Positions 31,203 through 42,997 are shown, counted from the first letter of the stretch. The stretch is DNA of 64,000 bases from Methylococcales bacterium (GCA_028715725.1 JAQURG010000006.1:62001-126000), one strand, 5' to 3'. A program made the numbers and translations. Notes: generated by a model from the letters alone, not told the origin.

Positions 31203-31811
31203 TTAAAGTTGGATTCCAGAGAAAGCCATGAAGCCAAGCGACATCAGACCCGCAGTAATGAAAGTAATGCCCAGACCTTGCAAACCGGCCGGGATATCAC
31301 TGTATTTAAGTTTTTCGCGCACACCGGCCATAACCGTAATAGCCAGCGCCCAACCCAGACCACTGCCTACACCGTAAGTGACGCTTTCGCCGAAATTATA
31401 GTCCCGCTCAATCATGAACAAGCTGCCGCCCAGAATCGCGCAGTTTACCGTGATCAACGGCAAAAACACGCCTAAGGCGTAATACAACGCCGGGAAAAAC
31501 TTATCCAGAATCATTTCCAGAATTTGCACCAGCGCGGCAATCATGCCGATACAGCTTAACAAGGCTAAAAAGCTTAAATCAACGCCTGTGATGCCCATCC
31601 AGGACAATGCATCTTCTTTTAACAAGGCATGATAAACAACATTATTGGCAGGAACAGTAATCGCCTGCACCACCATGACTGCGACGCCCAAACCCATGGC
31701 TGTGGCAATCTTTTTCGAGACGGCTATAAAAGTACACATCCCCAAAAAGAAGGACAGTGCAAGATTTTCAATAAAGACTGCTTTGACAAATAAACTGATA
31801 TAAGCTTCCAT
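31203..31811 (-). CDS. nqrE: Na+-NQR subunit E
   Basis: Six-helix membrane subunit (202 residues), homologous to NqrD and forming with it the Na+/electron path with a membrane iron centre. The family Cys lies in [13 protein letters not shown] near residue 26; a second Cys is in [11 protein letters not shown]. The start overlaps the nqrD stop by one base (TAATG). Confidence 0.97.
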   Translation of the reverse strand: MEAYISLFVKAVFIENLALSFFLGMCTFIAVSKKIATAMGLGVAVMVVQAITVPANNVVYHALLKEDALSWMGITGVDLSFLALLSCIGMIAALVQILEMILDKFFPALYYALGVFLPLITVNCAILGGSLFMIERDYNFGESVTYGVGSGLGWALAITVMAGVREKLKYSDIPAGLQGLGITFITAGLMSLGFMAFSGIQL

Positions 31812-32491
31812 TAGTGATGTCCTCCTTCACCATGAGCAATCGGCATAATCTTGAACTCTACTTTTTCAACCTGATTGGGTTTCCATTGGCGCACGCCCCA
31901 GATAATCAAACCGATGATAAAGAATGCGCTGGGCGGCAACAGCATTAAACCGTTGGGATCATACCAGCCGCCATCTTTGGCTAATTTTACGACTTCAAAG
32001 CCCAACAACTTACCGGCTCCCAGAGTCTCTCTAAAAAACGCCACGATAATCAATATCAAGCTATAACCCAAGCCATTGCCGATACCGTCCATGAAACTTT
32101 CCAAAGGCGGATTTTTCATCGCATAACCTTCAGCCCGTCCCATGACGATACAGTTGGTAATAATCAGGCCAACGAATACCGATAATTGCTTACTGACATC
32201 ATAAGCAAAGGCTTTTAATAGCTGATCAACCACGATAACCAATGAGGCGATAATGGTCATTTGCACGATAATCCGGATACTGCTGGGAATATGGTTTCTG
32301 ATTGCACTGATTGCCGCGCTTGAAAACGCCGTGACCAACGTCAACGCAAGCGCCATAATCAGCGATGTTGACATTTGCGAAGTTACCGCCAGGGCCGAAC
32401 AAATTCCCAGAACCTGCAAAGTAATGGGATTATCATTGACCAGCGGGGTCGTTAATACCTTTTTTGTTTCATCATTTAAAACAGCACTCAT
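31811..32491 (-). CDS. nqrD: Na+-NQR subunit D
   Basis: Membrane subunit, 226 residues, six predicted helices. The two Cys segments characteristic of the pair are [15 protein letters not shown] (about 26-40) and [16 protein letters not shown] (about 107-122). Overlaps nqrC by 4 bases (ATGA) and nqrE by 1. Confidence 0.97.
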   Translation of the reverse strand: MSAVLNDETKKVLTTPLVNDNPITLQVLGICSALAVTSQMSTSLIMALALTLVTAFSSAAISAIRNHIPSSIRIIVQMTIIASLVIVVDQLLKAFAYDVSKQLSVFVGLIITNCIVMGRAEGYAMKNPPLESFMDGIGNGLGYSLILIIVAFFRETLGAGKLLGFEVVKLAKDGGWYDPNGLMLLPPSAFFIIGLIIWGVRQWKPNQVEKVEFKIMPIAHGEGGHH

Positions 32492-33423
32492 GACTTAACC
32501 CCTTTAACTGTTCTTACTTTTTTTAAATACGGAGCAAAACCTTCATTGCTCATCCAGTATCTGACCAGATTGCTCACGCCGGTACTGGTCAAGGTCGCTC
32601 CGGCGAGTCCGTCTACCTGATATTGAGAGCCTGGCTTGGTGTTATCCACTGCGCCTTTAATCAGACTCAATGCGGGCTCACCGATATCGGCCTCAGTAAT
32701 CAAACCTTTCTCTGCGGAAGGCTGGTCAGTTTCAGCATAAACTTTTTTGCCTTTCCACAATGCCCGCCAATTAGGATTAACAACTTCACCGCCTAGTCCG
32801 GGAGTTTCAGCCTGATCGTAGAAGTTGATGCTTTGTACGGTCTGGCCATCAGGATCCAAAGAAAGAAATCCATACAGAGTGGACCACAATCCATAACCGT
32901 GCATAGGCAGAATAATAGACTTGATAGCCCCACCCTCTTTCACTAAAAAGACTTTGGCGTATTTAGCCTTGACTCTGATATGGGCAATATCCTTTTCTTT
33001 GGGAATTGCAACACTTTGAGCGGGATCTTTCGCAGCTTTACGTTGATCGTATTCATTGACATCAATATTCTCAACATAGTCGCCTGTCGCCAGATCAACA
33101 ATTTTTGGCTCAATCTTTTCTGCGAATGCCGCATTGATATCAGCGCCTTCTTCCAGAAGGCCGGCAACATCAAGAATATTCTTCTTCATGTCTTCTTCCT
33201 TGTTGTTGACTTGCAAAGGTTTTAAGGCAACCGCAGCAAATGAAACAAGAACAGCGCAAACCAGACACAGAGAAACTGCAATGGCAATTGTTTTTTCCAG
33301 GCTATCATTTCCTAAGGCAAGAACCTTTTTTGCATAGGCCTTGAATTTCTGATAATGCTCGCTTTTATCGAGCTTCGCAAAAAAACCTTCAAGGTGCTTA
33401 CCAGATACTTTTTTATCAAGCAT
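32488..33423 (-). CDS. nqrC: Na+-NQR subunit C
   Basis: Carries a covalent FMN on Thr. 311 residues, somewhat longer than usual: an N-terminal soluble extension of about 40 residues precedes the transmembrane helix (about 44-66). The periplasmic FMN-binding domain has the flavinylation motif [13 protein letters not shown] (Thr about 275-280). Overlaps nqrB by 8 bases. ApbE, which attaches the FMN, is not in the window. Confidence 0.96.
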   Translation of the reverse strand: MLDKKVSGKHLEGFFAKLDKSEHYQKFKAYAKKVLALGNDSLEKTIAIAVSLCLVCAVLVSFAAVALKPLQVNNKEEDMKKNILDVAGLLEEGADINAAFAEKIEPKIVDLATGDYVENIDVNEYDQRKAAKDPAQSVAIPKEKDIAHIRVKAKYAKVFLVKEGGAIKSIILPMHGYGLWSTLYGFLSLDPDGQTVQSINFYDQAETPGLGGEVVNPNWRALWKGKKVYAETDQPSAEKGLITEADIGEPALSLIKGAVDNTKPGSQYQVDGLAGATLTSTGVSNLVRYWMSNEGFAPYLKKVRTVKGVKS

Positions 33424-34617
33424 GACGTTTCATCCTTCTTCTGATATTGGCCTGAATAACAAAGTAATCAATCGTAGGCGCAAACATGTTTGAAAACAAA
33501 ATAGCCAACATAATGCCCTCTGGAAATGCCGGATTGACCACTCTGATTAGAACGGTCATAAGTCCTACCAAACCTCCAAATATCCAGCGACCGGCATCGG
33601 TCACCGCTGCGCTGACAGGATCGGTCGCCATATAAACCATACCGAAAGCAAAGCCGCCCATAGTCAGATGCCAGTACCAGGGCACTGCAAACATCGGATT
33701 CGTGTCGCTGCCAATAATGTTAAACAACAACGAGGTCAGCAGCATGCCGATAAATACGCCGCCCATGATACGGTATGAGGCAACCCGGGTGTACAACAGG
33801 AACGCTGCGCCAATCAAAATGGCCAGGGTCGATGTTTCGCCAAGACTGCCTGGCTCAAACCCTAAGAAGGACTGCATCCAGCTGTAATCGGCCGCATAAA
33901 CAGCGTCAAGACCGCCGTTTGCAGCCAGGCCCAAAGGCGTTGCTCTGGTGTAGCCATCAACCGCGACCCAGACAGAGTCTCCGGACATCGATGCAGGATA
34001 AGCAAAGTATAAAAATGCCCGACCTGTCAACGCAGGATTCAGGAAATTTTTACCTGTGCCGCCGAATACCTCCTTACCGATAACGATACCGAACGAAATA
34101 CCAAGGGCAACCTGCCATAACGGCATATCAGGCGGCAAAATCAAGGCATACAGCATGGATGAAACCAAAAAGCCTTCATTAACTTCATGAGCGCGTACTG
34201 TGGCAAACAGGACTTCCCAAATACCACCTATAGCCAATGTGGTGATGTAAATAGGTAAAAAGTACAAGGCGCCATGAGCCAGGTTGGAAAGCGGATTCAT
34301 CGGGTTATAGCCGAATATCATCATCGGACCGTTACGCCAATTATCTATTTTATCTAATCCCATAACCTCCATAGCATGATTGGCCTGATAACCGGTGTTA
34401 TACATCGCCATCAACACACAGAAAAAAGTGGCTATTACCACAAAAGTCATCGTCCGCTTGAGGTCATTGCCATCGCGAACATGCGTGAAACCGCGCGTTA
34501 CAGCAGAGGGTGTATAAATGAAAGTATCGACCATTTCATAGAGGCCATAATACTTTTCAAATCGTCCGCCTTTTGTAAAATGCGGCTCTATGCTATCTAA
34601 AATTTCTCTAGCCGACA

Positions 34618-34618
<1 letters not shown>
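33416..34618 (-). CDS. nqrB: Na+-NQR subunit B
   Basis: Main membrane subunit, with covalent FMN and riboflavin, 400 residues and about ten helices. [22 protein letters not shown] is a family signature. The flavinylation site reads [10 protein letters not shown]: Thr is present and an Arg precedes Ala-Thr where Gly is commonly found. The start overlaps the nqrA stop by one base. Confidence 0.97.
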
Positions 34619-35976
<1,358 letters not shown>

Positions 35977-36154
35977 CTACTCTCCAAACAAGTTGCGGCG
36001 AAACCATCCCCTCAAGTTAAACACACTAAAAGTAAGTGGCGCATCAAGATATAAAACATTGGTATTACATCATAAAAATGATGTTTTCTCAATGCCGTAT
36101 TTAGAGACGGGAATAGATGGACTGCCAAAACCAGGCGGTATAATTCAAAATTTT

Positions 36155-36370
36155 TTAAATTTGCTTCATGGTAACAGCTTGACTTAAACCCAGGCGTTTT
36201 CGCTCTCTACGAGCAAACTTGGCCGCATTCTGTAACGCAACTGCTTCATCGATAGACTGTTGCGTGGCGATTTCCGCTTCGCTGGTAGCATCCAGACGGC
36301 CCTCATCAACCTTGCCTTTGGGTAAAAAAGCCAGGTCCATCTTATCAATAGTCATTTTTACTGTTTTCAT
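36155..36370 (-). pseudogene. XRE-type antitoxin/regulator, truncated inside the helix-turn-helix
   Basis: 71 residues starting after a good ribosome binding site (GAGGTG). The sequence resembles small XRE-family regulators of toxin-antitoxin type: a helical N-terminal region (ATSEAEIATQQSIDEA) leading to ARRERKRLGLSQ, the first helix of the HTH, after which it ends as AVTMKQI-stop. The recognition helix and tail are missing. A complementary C-terminal XRE fragment lies at 38151-38324, beyond wcaI. It may be translated but should not bind DNA. Confidence 0.6.
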
Positions 36371-36476
36371 AGTTTTTCACCTCGCGTTCGTCAATGGCGC
36401 CTAATAGCTGGAAACGGTCTTCGCCATAATCCCAACGTGTCTCTTTCCTGATAAGCCTTCAGGTACAGAAAATAAG

Positions 36477-36515
36477 CCCTCTCCTTCCGGGAGAGGTTCG
36501 TGTGAGGGGAAATTT
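36477..36515. repeat. Dispersed palindromic repeat, copy 1 (CCCTCTCC type)
   Basis: CCCTCTCCTTCCGGGAGAGG followed by TTCGTGTGAGGGGAAATTT. The first part folds into a hairpin. Close relatives occur at 38031, 41936 and 63818. It lies immediately downstream of the wcaI stop. Confidence 0.75.
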
Positions 36516-36520
36516 AGCTT

Positions 36521-37762
36521 TTAATTCATATTTAAGTCCCGCAGCCACACATCAAACTTTTGCAGCACATTCTGCTTGTTCAACTGCTCCACCGCATACT
36601 GCCGGGCCAGTTTATTGATACGCGGCCTGCCGGACCTGGCCGCAGTTAACATCCGGCCCAATACGGCAACGAACTGCTCCACATTTTCCGGCTCGACGCA
36701 TTCGGCAATACCGGGAAATTGCCGGCATAACAACCCCAACTCGGTTTCAGCTTCGGCTGTTATCAAGGCATAGCCGCCGGCCGATAATATTGTGGTCAGC
36801 TTGGACGGCAGCACCGCATCGGCCACACCCCGTTTTTGAATGACCAGATGAACATCCGCTAACGCCATTAATGCCGGTAAATCCTGATAAGGCTGTAACG
36901 GCTCAAAACGGATATTACTCAGGTTAAGTTGTTCGGCCTGATCAATTAACGCCTGCTTCTCAACGCCCTCGCCCAGCACCAGAAACAAGACATCCCGCTC
37001 AGCAGCCAGCAGCCCCGCGGCCTGAATCAATAAATCCAGACCTTGCTTTTTACCCAGATTCCCGGAATACAAGACCACCTGCGTGTCCTCAGATAAACCC
37101 CAACGCCGGCGAAACAAACCCGCATCAGCCTCGGGACTGACAAAATCAGTATCTACCCAATTAGGAAAAAAGAGCAATGGCACAGTCTGCCGGGTCTTCG
37201 CCCCCGCCTTTGCCAACATGGAATAAGAAATCGATGAAATCGCCGTAAACCGGCGCATAAAAAAAGACTCAACGGCATGGCAAATCACCGCCAATCTTCC
37301 CTCTTTACCCATACCTAAGCCAAGCATCGCATCCAGCTCAAAATCCTGAATATGCAAAAGGCTTTTTGCCCCGGTTATCCTGCATAGCAATAATGCCGCA
37401 GGCACGCAAAAAAACGTTGGCTCAACCACCATCACAACATCCGGCTTCCATAGCCACTGCTTCAACATCACCGGCAAGCTCGACACAGCGAAACTCAGCA
37501 AATGCAGCAGACGGCTCAGGGTTTTCGGACTTTCAGGCACAAACAGCGGGCAACGAATAATATCAACCCCACGACGCTGCTCGCATCGATACCGCCAGCT
37601 TTGGTATCCGTCACCTAAGCGCCATTCGGGATAATAAGGCGGAGCGCAAACGACCCGCACTTCATGACCTTTTTCTGCCAGCCAATCGCCCAGCTCGCCG
37701 GAGTATTTACCAATACCCGTCAATTCAGGCGCGTAATTGAGGCTATAAAACAATATTTTCAT
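36521..37762 (-). CDS. wcaI: WcaI-like glycosyltransferase (GT4)
   Basis: 413 residues. It opens with MKILFYSLNYAPELTGIGKYSGE and CAPPYYPEW, a pattern specific to the WcaI/colanic-acid-type glycosyltransferases. The C-terminal GT-B half has LYSGNLGKKQGLDLLIQAA and ADAVLPSKLTTILSAGG in the sugar-nucleotide site. Probably adds fucose or another deoxyhexose to an exopolysaccharide unit; the donor is not provable here. It is the last gene of the locus and sits between two XRE regulator fragments. Confidence 0.85.
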   Translation of the reverse strand: MKILFYSLNYAPELTGIGKYSGELGDWLAEKGHEVRVVCAPPYYPEWRLGDGYQSWRYRCEQRRGVDIIRCPLFVPESPKTLSRLLHLLSFAVSSLPVMLKQWLWKPDVVMVVEPTFFCVPAALLLCRITGAKSLLHIQDFELDAMLGLGMGKEGRLAVICHAVESFFMRRFTAISSISYSMLAKAGAKTRQTVPLLFFPNWVDTDFVSPEADAGLFRRRWGLSEDTQVVLYSGNLGKKQGLDLLIQAAGLLAAERDVLFLVLGEGVEKQALIDQAEQLNLSNIRFEPLQPYQDLPALMALADVHLVIQKRGVADAVLPSKLTTILSAGGYALITAEAETELGLLCRQFPGIAECVEPENVEQFVAVLGRMLTAARSGRPRINKLARQYAVEQLNKQNVLQKFDVWLRDLNMN

Positions 37763-37958
37763 CGGTGCTTAAATATAATCCACAGGTAGGGGCAAATATA
37801 TTCGCTTAATAAGTCTTTGAAAGGGCGTCAATCAATGAGTAAAACATACGCAGCGGGGGTGGGAATTGCTCTCGCGCCCTTTACGTTTTTATTGCACCGA
37901 ATATCAACGCTTGACGAGTTTTAAACGTTACGAACGGGATTGCAAACCCTGCCCGGGT

Positions 37959-37995
37959 GAATTTTCTGTATTTTGTTATTCTCACGAGCTGCTAG
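37959..37995 (+). repeat. Dispersed repeat copy A (GAATTTTCTG...GCTGCTAG)
   Basis: Matches 63861-63898 in the same orientation with a few substitutions and one indel. At both places a CCCTCTCC-type palindrome lies within 40 bases, so the two elements seem to travel together. Confidence 0.65.
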
Positions 37996-38030
37996 ATAGA
38001 TTTTTCGTAGTGAAGAAATTCCATTTTGAT

Positions 38031-38064
38031 CCCCTCACCCCGCTCTCTCGCGGAGGGAGAGGAG
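38031..38064. repeat. Dispersed palindromic repeat, copy 2 (CCCTCTCC type)
   Basis: CCCCTCACCCCGCTCTCTCG followed by CGGAGGGAGAGG, in reverse orientation relative to copies 1 and 4. Confidence 0.7.
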
Positions 38065-38150
38065 TTTCACTGCGTTGGAATAACATAGCGTGGTTGCCCC
38101 GCATTGTCCATGTCCTTGCGATATATACTCTCTATTCTGGATAGATTGCA

Positions 38151-38324
38151 TCAGTTCAATGCCTTCTGCACAGCATCCGGCGCACGCTGAATGATGTTTA
38201 GCAATACCGACGACGCAACATGGGGCGAGCGATCACCTCGCTCCCAATGCCGAAGCATTGCAACAGAAAATCCAAACCGTGCGGCATCAATTCGTTGTGA
38301 TAGTAATAAATCACTGGCAACCCG
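38151..38324 (-). pseudogene. XRE-family regulator, C-terminal fragment
   Basis: The minus strand reads LLLSQRIDAARFGFSVAML, then RHWERGDRSPH and SVLLNIIQRAPDAVQKALN before a TGA at 38151-38153. This is the C-terminal half of a small XRE HTH protein (recognition helix, then the RxWExGxRxPxG-type turn). The frame is closed on its 5' side by TAG at 38325-38327 and no start is visible. Remnant of an antitoxin-like regulator. Confidence 0.7.
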
Positions 38325-38481
38325 CTAGCTTTCCCGCGCCTCGGCGACTATTGGTCCAACGCACTTTCCTAAACCCACCTGTACCGGGATGACATCCCCA
38401 GCTTCCGGATTTTGCCATAGAAAATGCTGCGATTAATCCAATAAAAAATGCTAGTAGCCCCGCCCCATAATATTTAATTTT

Positions 38482-39576
38482 TTAACGAAAAGTATATACC
38501 AGACCAGCTTTTTCTCTTTGCAAATAGGCGATAACGGGTTTTTCTATCCGCAGGTGGAAGACCACGGAACTCAGAAGGCACATGCCGAATATAGTGATAT
38601 AAGAAATCAAAGCCCCTATGATGCCAAGCTTATTAAGTTGAATTGAAATAGATAATTTACACAGAATGCTAATTAGCGGAAAGTGAATTAAATAGAGAGC
38701 ATAAGACGAGTCTCCCAATACTTGCATTAGCTTATGCCCTCCAATAATTTGACCTTTCTTTTCTGCTTGAACCAAACCAAAAATTATCAAGCTACTTGCG
38801 AATCCATACAATATTATTCTCCACTCCTTCAGCAGATTAACATCTGTTACATTATCCAGAGCAATTAACAGAAACAGCATTGAACCAATGACTACATAAA
38901 AGAAAGGTCTATCTGCGGCTATCTTTCTTGTTGTGCAAACCGCAGAAACAAACATTCCCATAGCGAAAAGCAAAAGGTAATCTTGCAGCAAAAATGAGAG
39001 AGGAAAAGAAAGCGATGGAACGCCTGCATAATTGATGTAGAGATACAATAAAGTGAGTCCCATAAATATTGATAGCCATCGACTCAAGATTAAAAATGCA
39101 AAGTAAAAATAAAAAAGCATCTCATACTGAAGTGTCCACGCGACAATCAGAACGGGTGCACCAGTACCTCCAGCTATATCCTTGTCTTGCGGTATAAGAA
39201 ATAATGATTTAAGGATAAGAAACAGGTCATGTGGAACAGTATTTCTCAATGCAGTCGATGCGATCGCTAGAAAAAACACCGAAAGAAAAATTATCCAATA
39301 AGTAGGATATATGCGGGTGAGCCGTTTTCTTATATAACTTGCTAGTTTATGGGGCTGAAAAATGTCATTCCGATGTGCGGTAAAAATAATAAACCCGCTG
39401 AGGACAAAAAAGAACTCGACACCAGCGCTGCCGAATGAAAATGGAATAGAAAAAGCTTGGATTCCAAAGTATTTTTCCTTCGCTATATTGCCGCCGAGAT
39501 GAAAAAGAACCACCAGCATTGCTGCAATAGCTCTGCCTGCTTGTAATGATTTATACACAGCGTATTCCCTCAGCAT
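38482..39576 (-). CDS. Acyltransferase family 3 membrane protein (ExoZ/OafA type)
   Basis: 364 residues with about ten transmembrane helices. The N-terminus has the family pattern LQAGRAIAAMLVVLFHLGG (catalytic His) and VEFFFVLSGFIIF. These enzymes transfer acetyl or other acyl groups to surface sugars across the membrane, so it probably decorates the polysaccharide made by this locus. The starting Met at 39576 has no strong ribosome binding site. Confidence 0.88.
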   Translation of the reverse strand: MLREYAVYKSLQAGRAIAAMLVVLFHLGGNIAKEKYFGIQAFSIPFSFGSAGVEFFFVLSGFIIFTAHRNDIFQPHKLASYIRKRLTRIYPTYWIIFLSVFFLAIASTALRNTVPHDLFLILKSLFLIPQDKDIAGGTGAPVLIVAWTLQYEMLFYFYFAFLILSRWLSIFMGLTLLYLYINYAGVPSLSFPLSFLLQDYLLLFAMGMFVSAVCTTRKIAADRPFFYVVIGSMLFLLIALDNVTDVNLLKEWRIILYGFASSLIIFGLVQAEKKGQIIGGHKLMQVLGDSSYALYLIHFPLISILCKLSISIQLNKLGIIGALISYITIFGMCLLSSVVFHLRIEKPVIAYLQREKAGLVYTFR

Positions 39577-39645
39577 CCAAATAAAGATTGTGCTTGTACA
39601 AATTTATCGTATATAAGGCTGATTGCCCACTTGAATATCTGCGCA

Positions 39646-41838
39646 TCATTTATTTTTGCTCACAGGAAGTTGGTTTCCCTTTAAATAAACATTCACCAAA
39701 CCACGATCCATCGCTATTCCATAATCTGAATTTTCTACCACATTGTTTTCAACAATCACGTCACTCACGCCTGCCGCAGAAACATCACTTCCTCCATTTA
39801 ACTGAATATGCGCATTACTGAGCAGTTTATTGCCTCGCAATACCATCCCTCTTGCCAATGGCGCACGATTAGGCGCTTTCTGTAAGCCTTGAACAGCTAG
39901 AATCGATTCACCTGAAAATGTGGCAATATTTGATCCACTTCGATAAACATTGCCATCAGATATTTCATTATCTAAAAATTGACAATACCAGGAAGGCTGA
40001 TAGTGATAATACCATTTGCCCATTGCAATAAAGCCACTTGTGCGTTCTGACCTATTGCCAGAAGCCACATGGTTAACTGACGAACCATAATACTGGATTG
40101 CGGCTCCGGCATCAGAAAAGATATTATTGATGAATAAATAATTCTGTTGTATTTGAGTAATTGTAATAACGGAAGAAGCATCTGGCTGCACAGCCCATTT
40201 TCGATCGAGCGTTACTATGTCTCCCTTAATTCCAGCCAGTTGTGCGAATTGCCCCGCACCACGACCTCCAAGAATGAATACCCCTGCACCTGGCCAACCG
40301 AAACGCAGGTTTAATCGTTTCTTTTCAATTGTGCCCGCTAAACGAATTGAATTTTCACCCTGCGCGATCACCTCTCCATAATATAACCCGCCTGGGCTGT
40401 CGGAAGTCATAGCCTCCCGATCCCATCCAAACATAAGCTCAAGCCGGTTATTTGCGAAATACACATCCTGGGAATACGCAGTGCCTCCCAAGTTGTTAAT
40501 TCCTCCGCCGGAGGACATTAAATCCGCGCCGGTGATCTGATTATTTTCGAAGATCACATTATCAGCCCCAGTAATCGAGTACCAGCCAAATCGTCCATTA
40601 TAAAAATGATTATTGGCAATATAGGCATGATGCGGTTTAAGCAAGAAAAGTGATCGCCCTGATCCATAAATATCATTCTCAGTAAGCCTAATATTGTCGC
40701 CGCCCAACCTGATTGCATCATCCTCCCCGTAACCATGAGCCAATGTTTCACGTTGCCTCTTATCTGCTTCTTCAAGCTTAATATGCCCCTTATATTTTGA
40801 TGCCCGAATCCGAACATGATCGATAGTCACGTCGCCCGGTTCTCCCATTGCAGATTTCAAAAGATCACCTTCAATAATGAAGCTATGGTTCGAAGCATAA
40901 ATCGCCATTTCTCGAAGAGCAAAATGATTCGTTCCTTTAATCAAAGCAGGCAATGGTTTATCTGTATCCGCCCATACCAGCGCAACCTTATCCATGCCTT
41001 CACCGAGCAAGGTTACAAAACGGGGAACCATTAGCTTAGATTGGATCAAATAGCGTCCACGAGGGAAAAAGACAATGCCGCCTTTATTTTTTTCCGCCTC
41101 AGTAATAGCAGCGAAAATTGCTTTTGTGTCATCTACAATGCCATTGCCAATAGCCCCAAACTTTCTAACATCGAAGCGCAGTTGAGGCCAAGGTTCTGTA
41201 GTGTCTATATGGATTTCGCCAGCGGAAACCCAACCCTGTTTTGCACCCCATCCGTTGTTTACAGAAACCGTATAATTACCTATAGCCAAACTCTGCGGGA
41301 TTGAAAAATGCGCTTCCCACAGACTGCCGCTTTCTGCTTTGACTTGTGTCGCTTTCCCTGTTTTCTCATTCTTCAATTCAATAGTTGAAATTTTTCCCGG
41401 AGCCTGGATATTGCGGCCAAATACACGAAACCAGTCGCCCGGCAACACCTTCGTACCGCCTTCTCCCTGGACCCAATAGACAACCGGGACATTTATTAGC
41501 CGTGATACTTTACCGCCTTCCGTACCCACGGTCACTTCAAAAATGCCCTGCTCCCATTTTGAAGGGAGTTCAAACTTTACCGATTGATTATTTGCCTGAA
41601 TCGATTGCAGCGGAAGCTGGACAGGTTGTTTATTCCTATCCTCATCACCAGCAGTATCCTTAAGACGCCTTATGGAAATCTTGGGATTACTACCCAAATC
41701 TTCGCCCGTCATCAGCACAGTTTCACCCGGACGAACTGGGTCGCTGGCCCAAAATACTTGTGGAGAATTCGCAAGCGCGAACTGTGAAAAAAGTGCAAAA
41801 GCGACCAAGACTAACAAAAGGACTTTGGGTCTAGACAT
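39646..41838 (-). CDS. Secreted pectate-lyase-3 / parallel beta-helix protein
   Basis: The start at 41838 is fixed by GAGGAGGTGATT just before ATG and by the signal peptide that follows (LLLVLVAFALFSQFALA). Longer reading frames run through the palindromic repeat at 41897-41973 and are not coding. 730 residues: an N-terminal IPT-like region (about 25-215), then a pectate_lyase_3 domain beginning FDVRKFGAIGNGIVDDTKAI and GGIVFFPRGRYLI, and PbH1 helix repeats to the C-terminus (VIVENNVVENSDYGI). Likely a polysaccharide lyase, epimerase or hydrolase acting on the exported polymer; substrate unknown. Confidence 0.82.
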   Translation of the reverse strand: MSRPKVLLLVLVAFALFSQFALANSPQVFWASDPVRPGETVLMTGEDLGSNPKISIRRLKDTAGDEDRNKQPVQLPLQSIQANNQSVKFELPSKWEQGIFEVTVGTEGGKVSRLINVPVVYWVQGEGGTKVLPGDWFRVFGRNIQAPGKISTIELKNEKTGKATQVKAESGSLWEAHFSIPQSLAIGNYTVSVNNGWGAKQGWVSAGEIHIDTTEPWPQLRFDVRKFGAIGNGIVDDTKAIFAAITEAEKNKGGIVFFPRGRYLIQSKLMVPRFVTLLGEGMDKVALVWADTDKPLPALIKGTNHFALREMAIYASNHSFIIEGDLLKSAMGEPGDVTIDHVRIRASKYKGHIKLEEADKRQRETLAHGYGEDDAIRLGGDNIRLTENDIYGSGRSLFLLKPHHAYIANNHFYNGRFGWYSITGADNVIFENNQITGADLMSSGGGINNLGGTAYSQDVYFANNRLELMFGWDREAMTSDSPGGLYYGEVIAQGENSIRLAGTIEKKRLNLRFGWPGAGVFILGGRGAGQFAQLAGIKGDIVTLDRKWAVQPDASSVITITQIQQNYLFINNIFSDAGAAIQYYGSSVNHVASGNRSERTSGFIAMGKWYYHYQPSWYCQFLDNEISDGNVYRSGSNIATFSGESILAVQGLQKAPNRAPLARGMVLRGNKLLSNAHIQLNGGSDVSAAGVSDVIVENNVVENSDYGIAMDRGLVNVYLKGNQLPVSKNK

Positions 41839-41896
41839 AATCACCTCCTCAACTGATTCGATAGCAGAAAAATGTAACCATCTAAAAAAAACCTGG

Positions 41897-41973
41897 CCCT
41901 TCTCCCTCGAGGGCATAGGTACATAAGTACCTACTCCTTCTCCCTCTGAGGGAGAAGGCTGGGATGAGGGGAG
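41897..41973. repeat. Dispersed palindromic repeats, copy 3 (two units)
   Basis: CCCTTCTCCCTCGAGGG (41897-41913), then CCTTCTCCCTCTGAGGGAGAAGG (about 41936-41958) with GATGAGGGGAG after it. Same family as the copies at 36477, 38031 and 63818. They lie upstream of the ribosome binding site of the beta-helix gene, so they could form RNA structure in its leader. Confidence 0.7.
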
Positions 41974-42077
41974 CAGTCGTTTGATTTTAATACCCTCATA
42001 CTTGCATTCATGCATGAAATTTCCTGCCCAATTATTCCATTCGAGTCTGCGAGTCCTCCGGAAGGAGCAGGAGAATT

Positions 42078-42935
42078 TTAAATTTTAGAGGTTCCCTTTA
42101 ACTTATCCTTATTATGCGCTTCCAACTCACGCACTTTTAATACGATGAAATACTCGTAAATTGACTGTAACACAGCGTATGTGAGTCCCGCCTTACCATC
42201 TAAAAAGCCGCGTTTGCTGACGTACAGCAATAAAAATTTAATAATCGGCCGAAATGGCAACCGGTAAAACAGTTCTTTTTGATAATAGCGGCGTTCGTGA
42301 AAATCGGAAGCGGTAAAAGTCTTCAATAGACTAAATTTCTCGCCATTTTTACGATTTTCGATAATTTGCTGAGCTTCAAAGCGGCTGTAAGAATTGTGGC
42401 GGTCTATCCAGTGGCCTATGCCTTTACTGAACGGGAAGTGATTCAAAAAACCTGATAACTGCCCTACAGAGCCTTCTGGAATAGATACAGGATTGACAAG
42501 ACGCTCATAGCGCATTTTCTCTGGCCTAAACAAGCGCAAATAAAAAGGCGAAGTCTGTACATGCTTAAGCCAGATTCCCAGATAAAAGTCCCGCCGTTGA
42601 ATACGAAACGCCACATGCTGACTATTATCTGTCACTGCTTCGCATACTGCCTGTATTAGTTCAGGTGTCATACGTTCGTCAGCATCAATGTAAAATACCC
42701 AAGGATGCTTAAAGGGTATATTCTGCAATCCCCAATTTTGATGGGATGCCCAATTATCAAAAGGACGTTGCGTAACCTTAGCGCCAAACCTTTCTGCAAT
42801 CGCCACCGTGTTATCCGTACTCATGGAATCATAAACATGGATATCGTCTGACCAAGCCACGCTTTCAAGACAGCCGGGGAGGTCTTGCTGTTCGTTTTTA
42901 GTAAGGATAAGGACCGAGATATTTGAACTATTCAC
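42078..42935 (-). CDS. Glycosyltransferase family 2 (WaaE/KdtX-like)
   Basis: 285 residues. GT-A fold: ISVLILTKNEQQDLPGCLESV (about 6-26), DDIHVYDSMSTDNTVAIA (about 30-47) and the metal-binding FYIDADERMTPEL (DAD about 84-86). WaaE/KdtX relatives add glucose or heptose to the LPS core, and in EPS loci similar enzymes extend the repeat unit. A fragment of a second GT2 gene lies just upstream. Confidence 0.88.
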   Translation of the reverse strand: MNSSNISVLILTKNEQQDLPGCLESVAWSDDIHVYDSMSTDNTVAIAERFGAKVTQRPFDNWASHQNWGLQNIPFKHPWVFYIDADERMTPELIQAVCEAVTDNSQHVAFRIQRRDFYLGIWLKHVQTSPFYLRLFRPEKMRYERLVNPVSIPEGSVGQLSGFLNHFPFSKGIGHWIDRHNSYSRFEAQQIIENRKNGEKFSLLKTFTASDFHERRYYQKELFYRLPFRPIIKFLLLYVSKRGFLDGKAGLTYAVLQSIYEYFIVLKVRELEAHNKDKLKGTSKI

Positions 42936-42997
42936 GCATTACTCACTGATTTTTTTTCGAATGGGCAATTGTCCAATCTCCATTGAAAATATATAAA

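Larger units (their letters stand above)
37763..38150. other. Repeat-bearing intergenic region upstream of wcaI
   Basis: No gene. It contains a 37-base segment (37959-37995) shared with 63861-63898 and a palindromic repeat (38031-38064). It should hold the wcaI promoter; no clear -10/-35 is assigned. Confidence 0.6.

Noticed and set aside
41838..42015. N-terminal extension of the beta-helix protein
   Set aside because: The 59 extra codons are made of the palindromic repeat and lack a signal peptide; the strong ribosome binding site at 41840-41850 fixes the start downstream.
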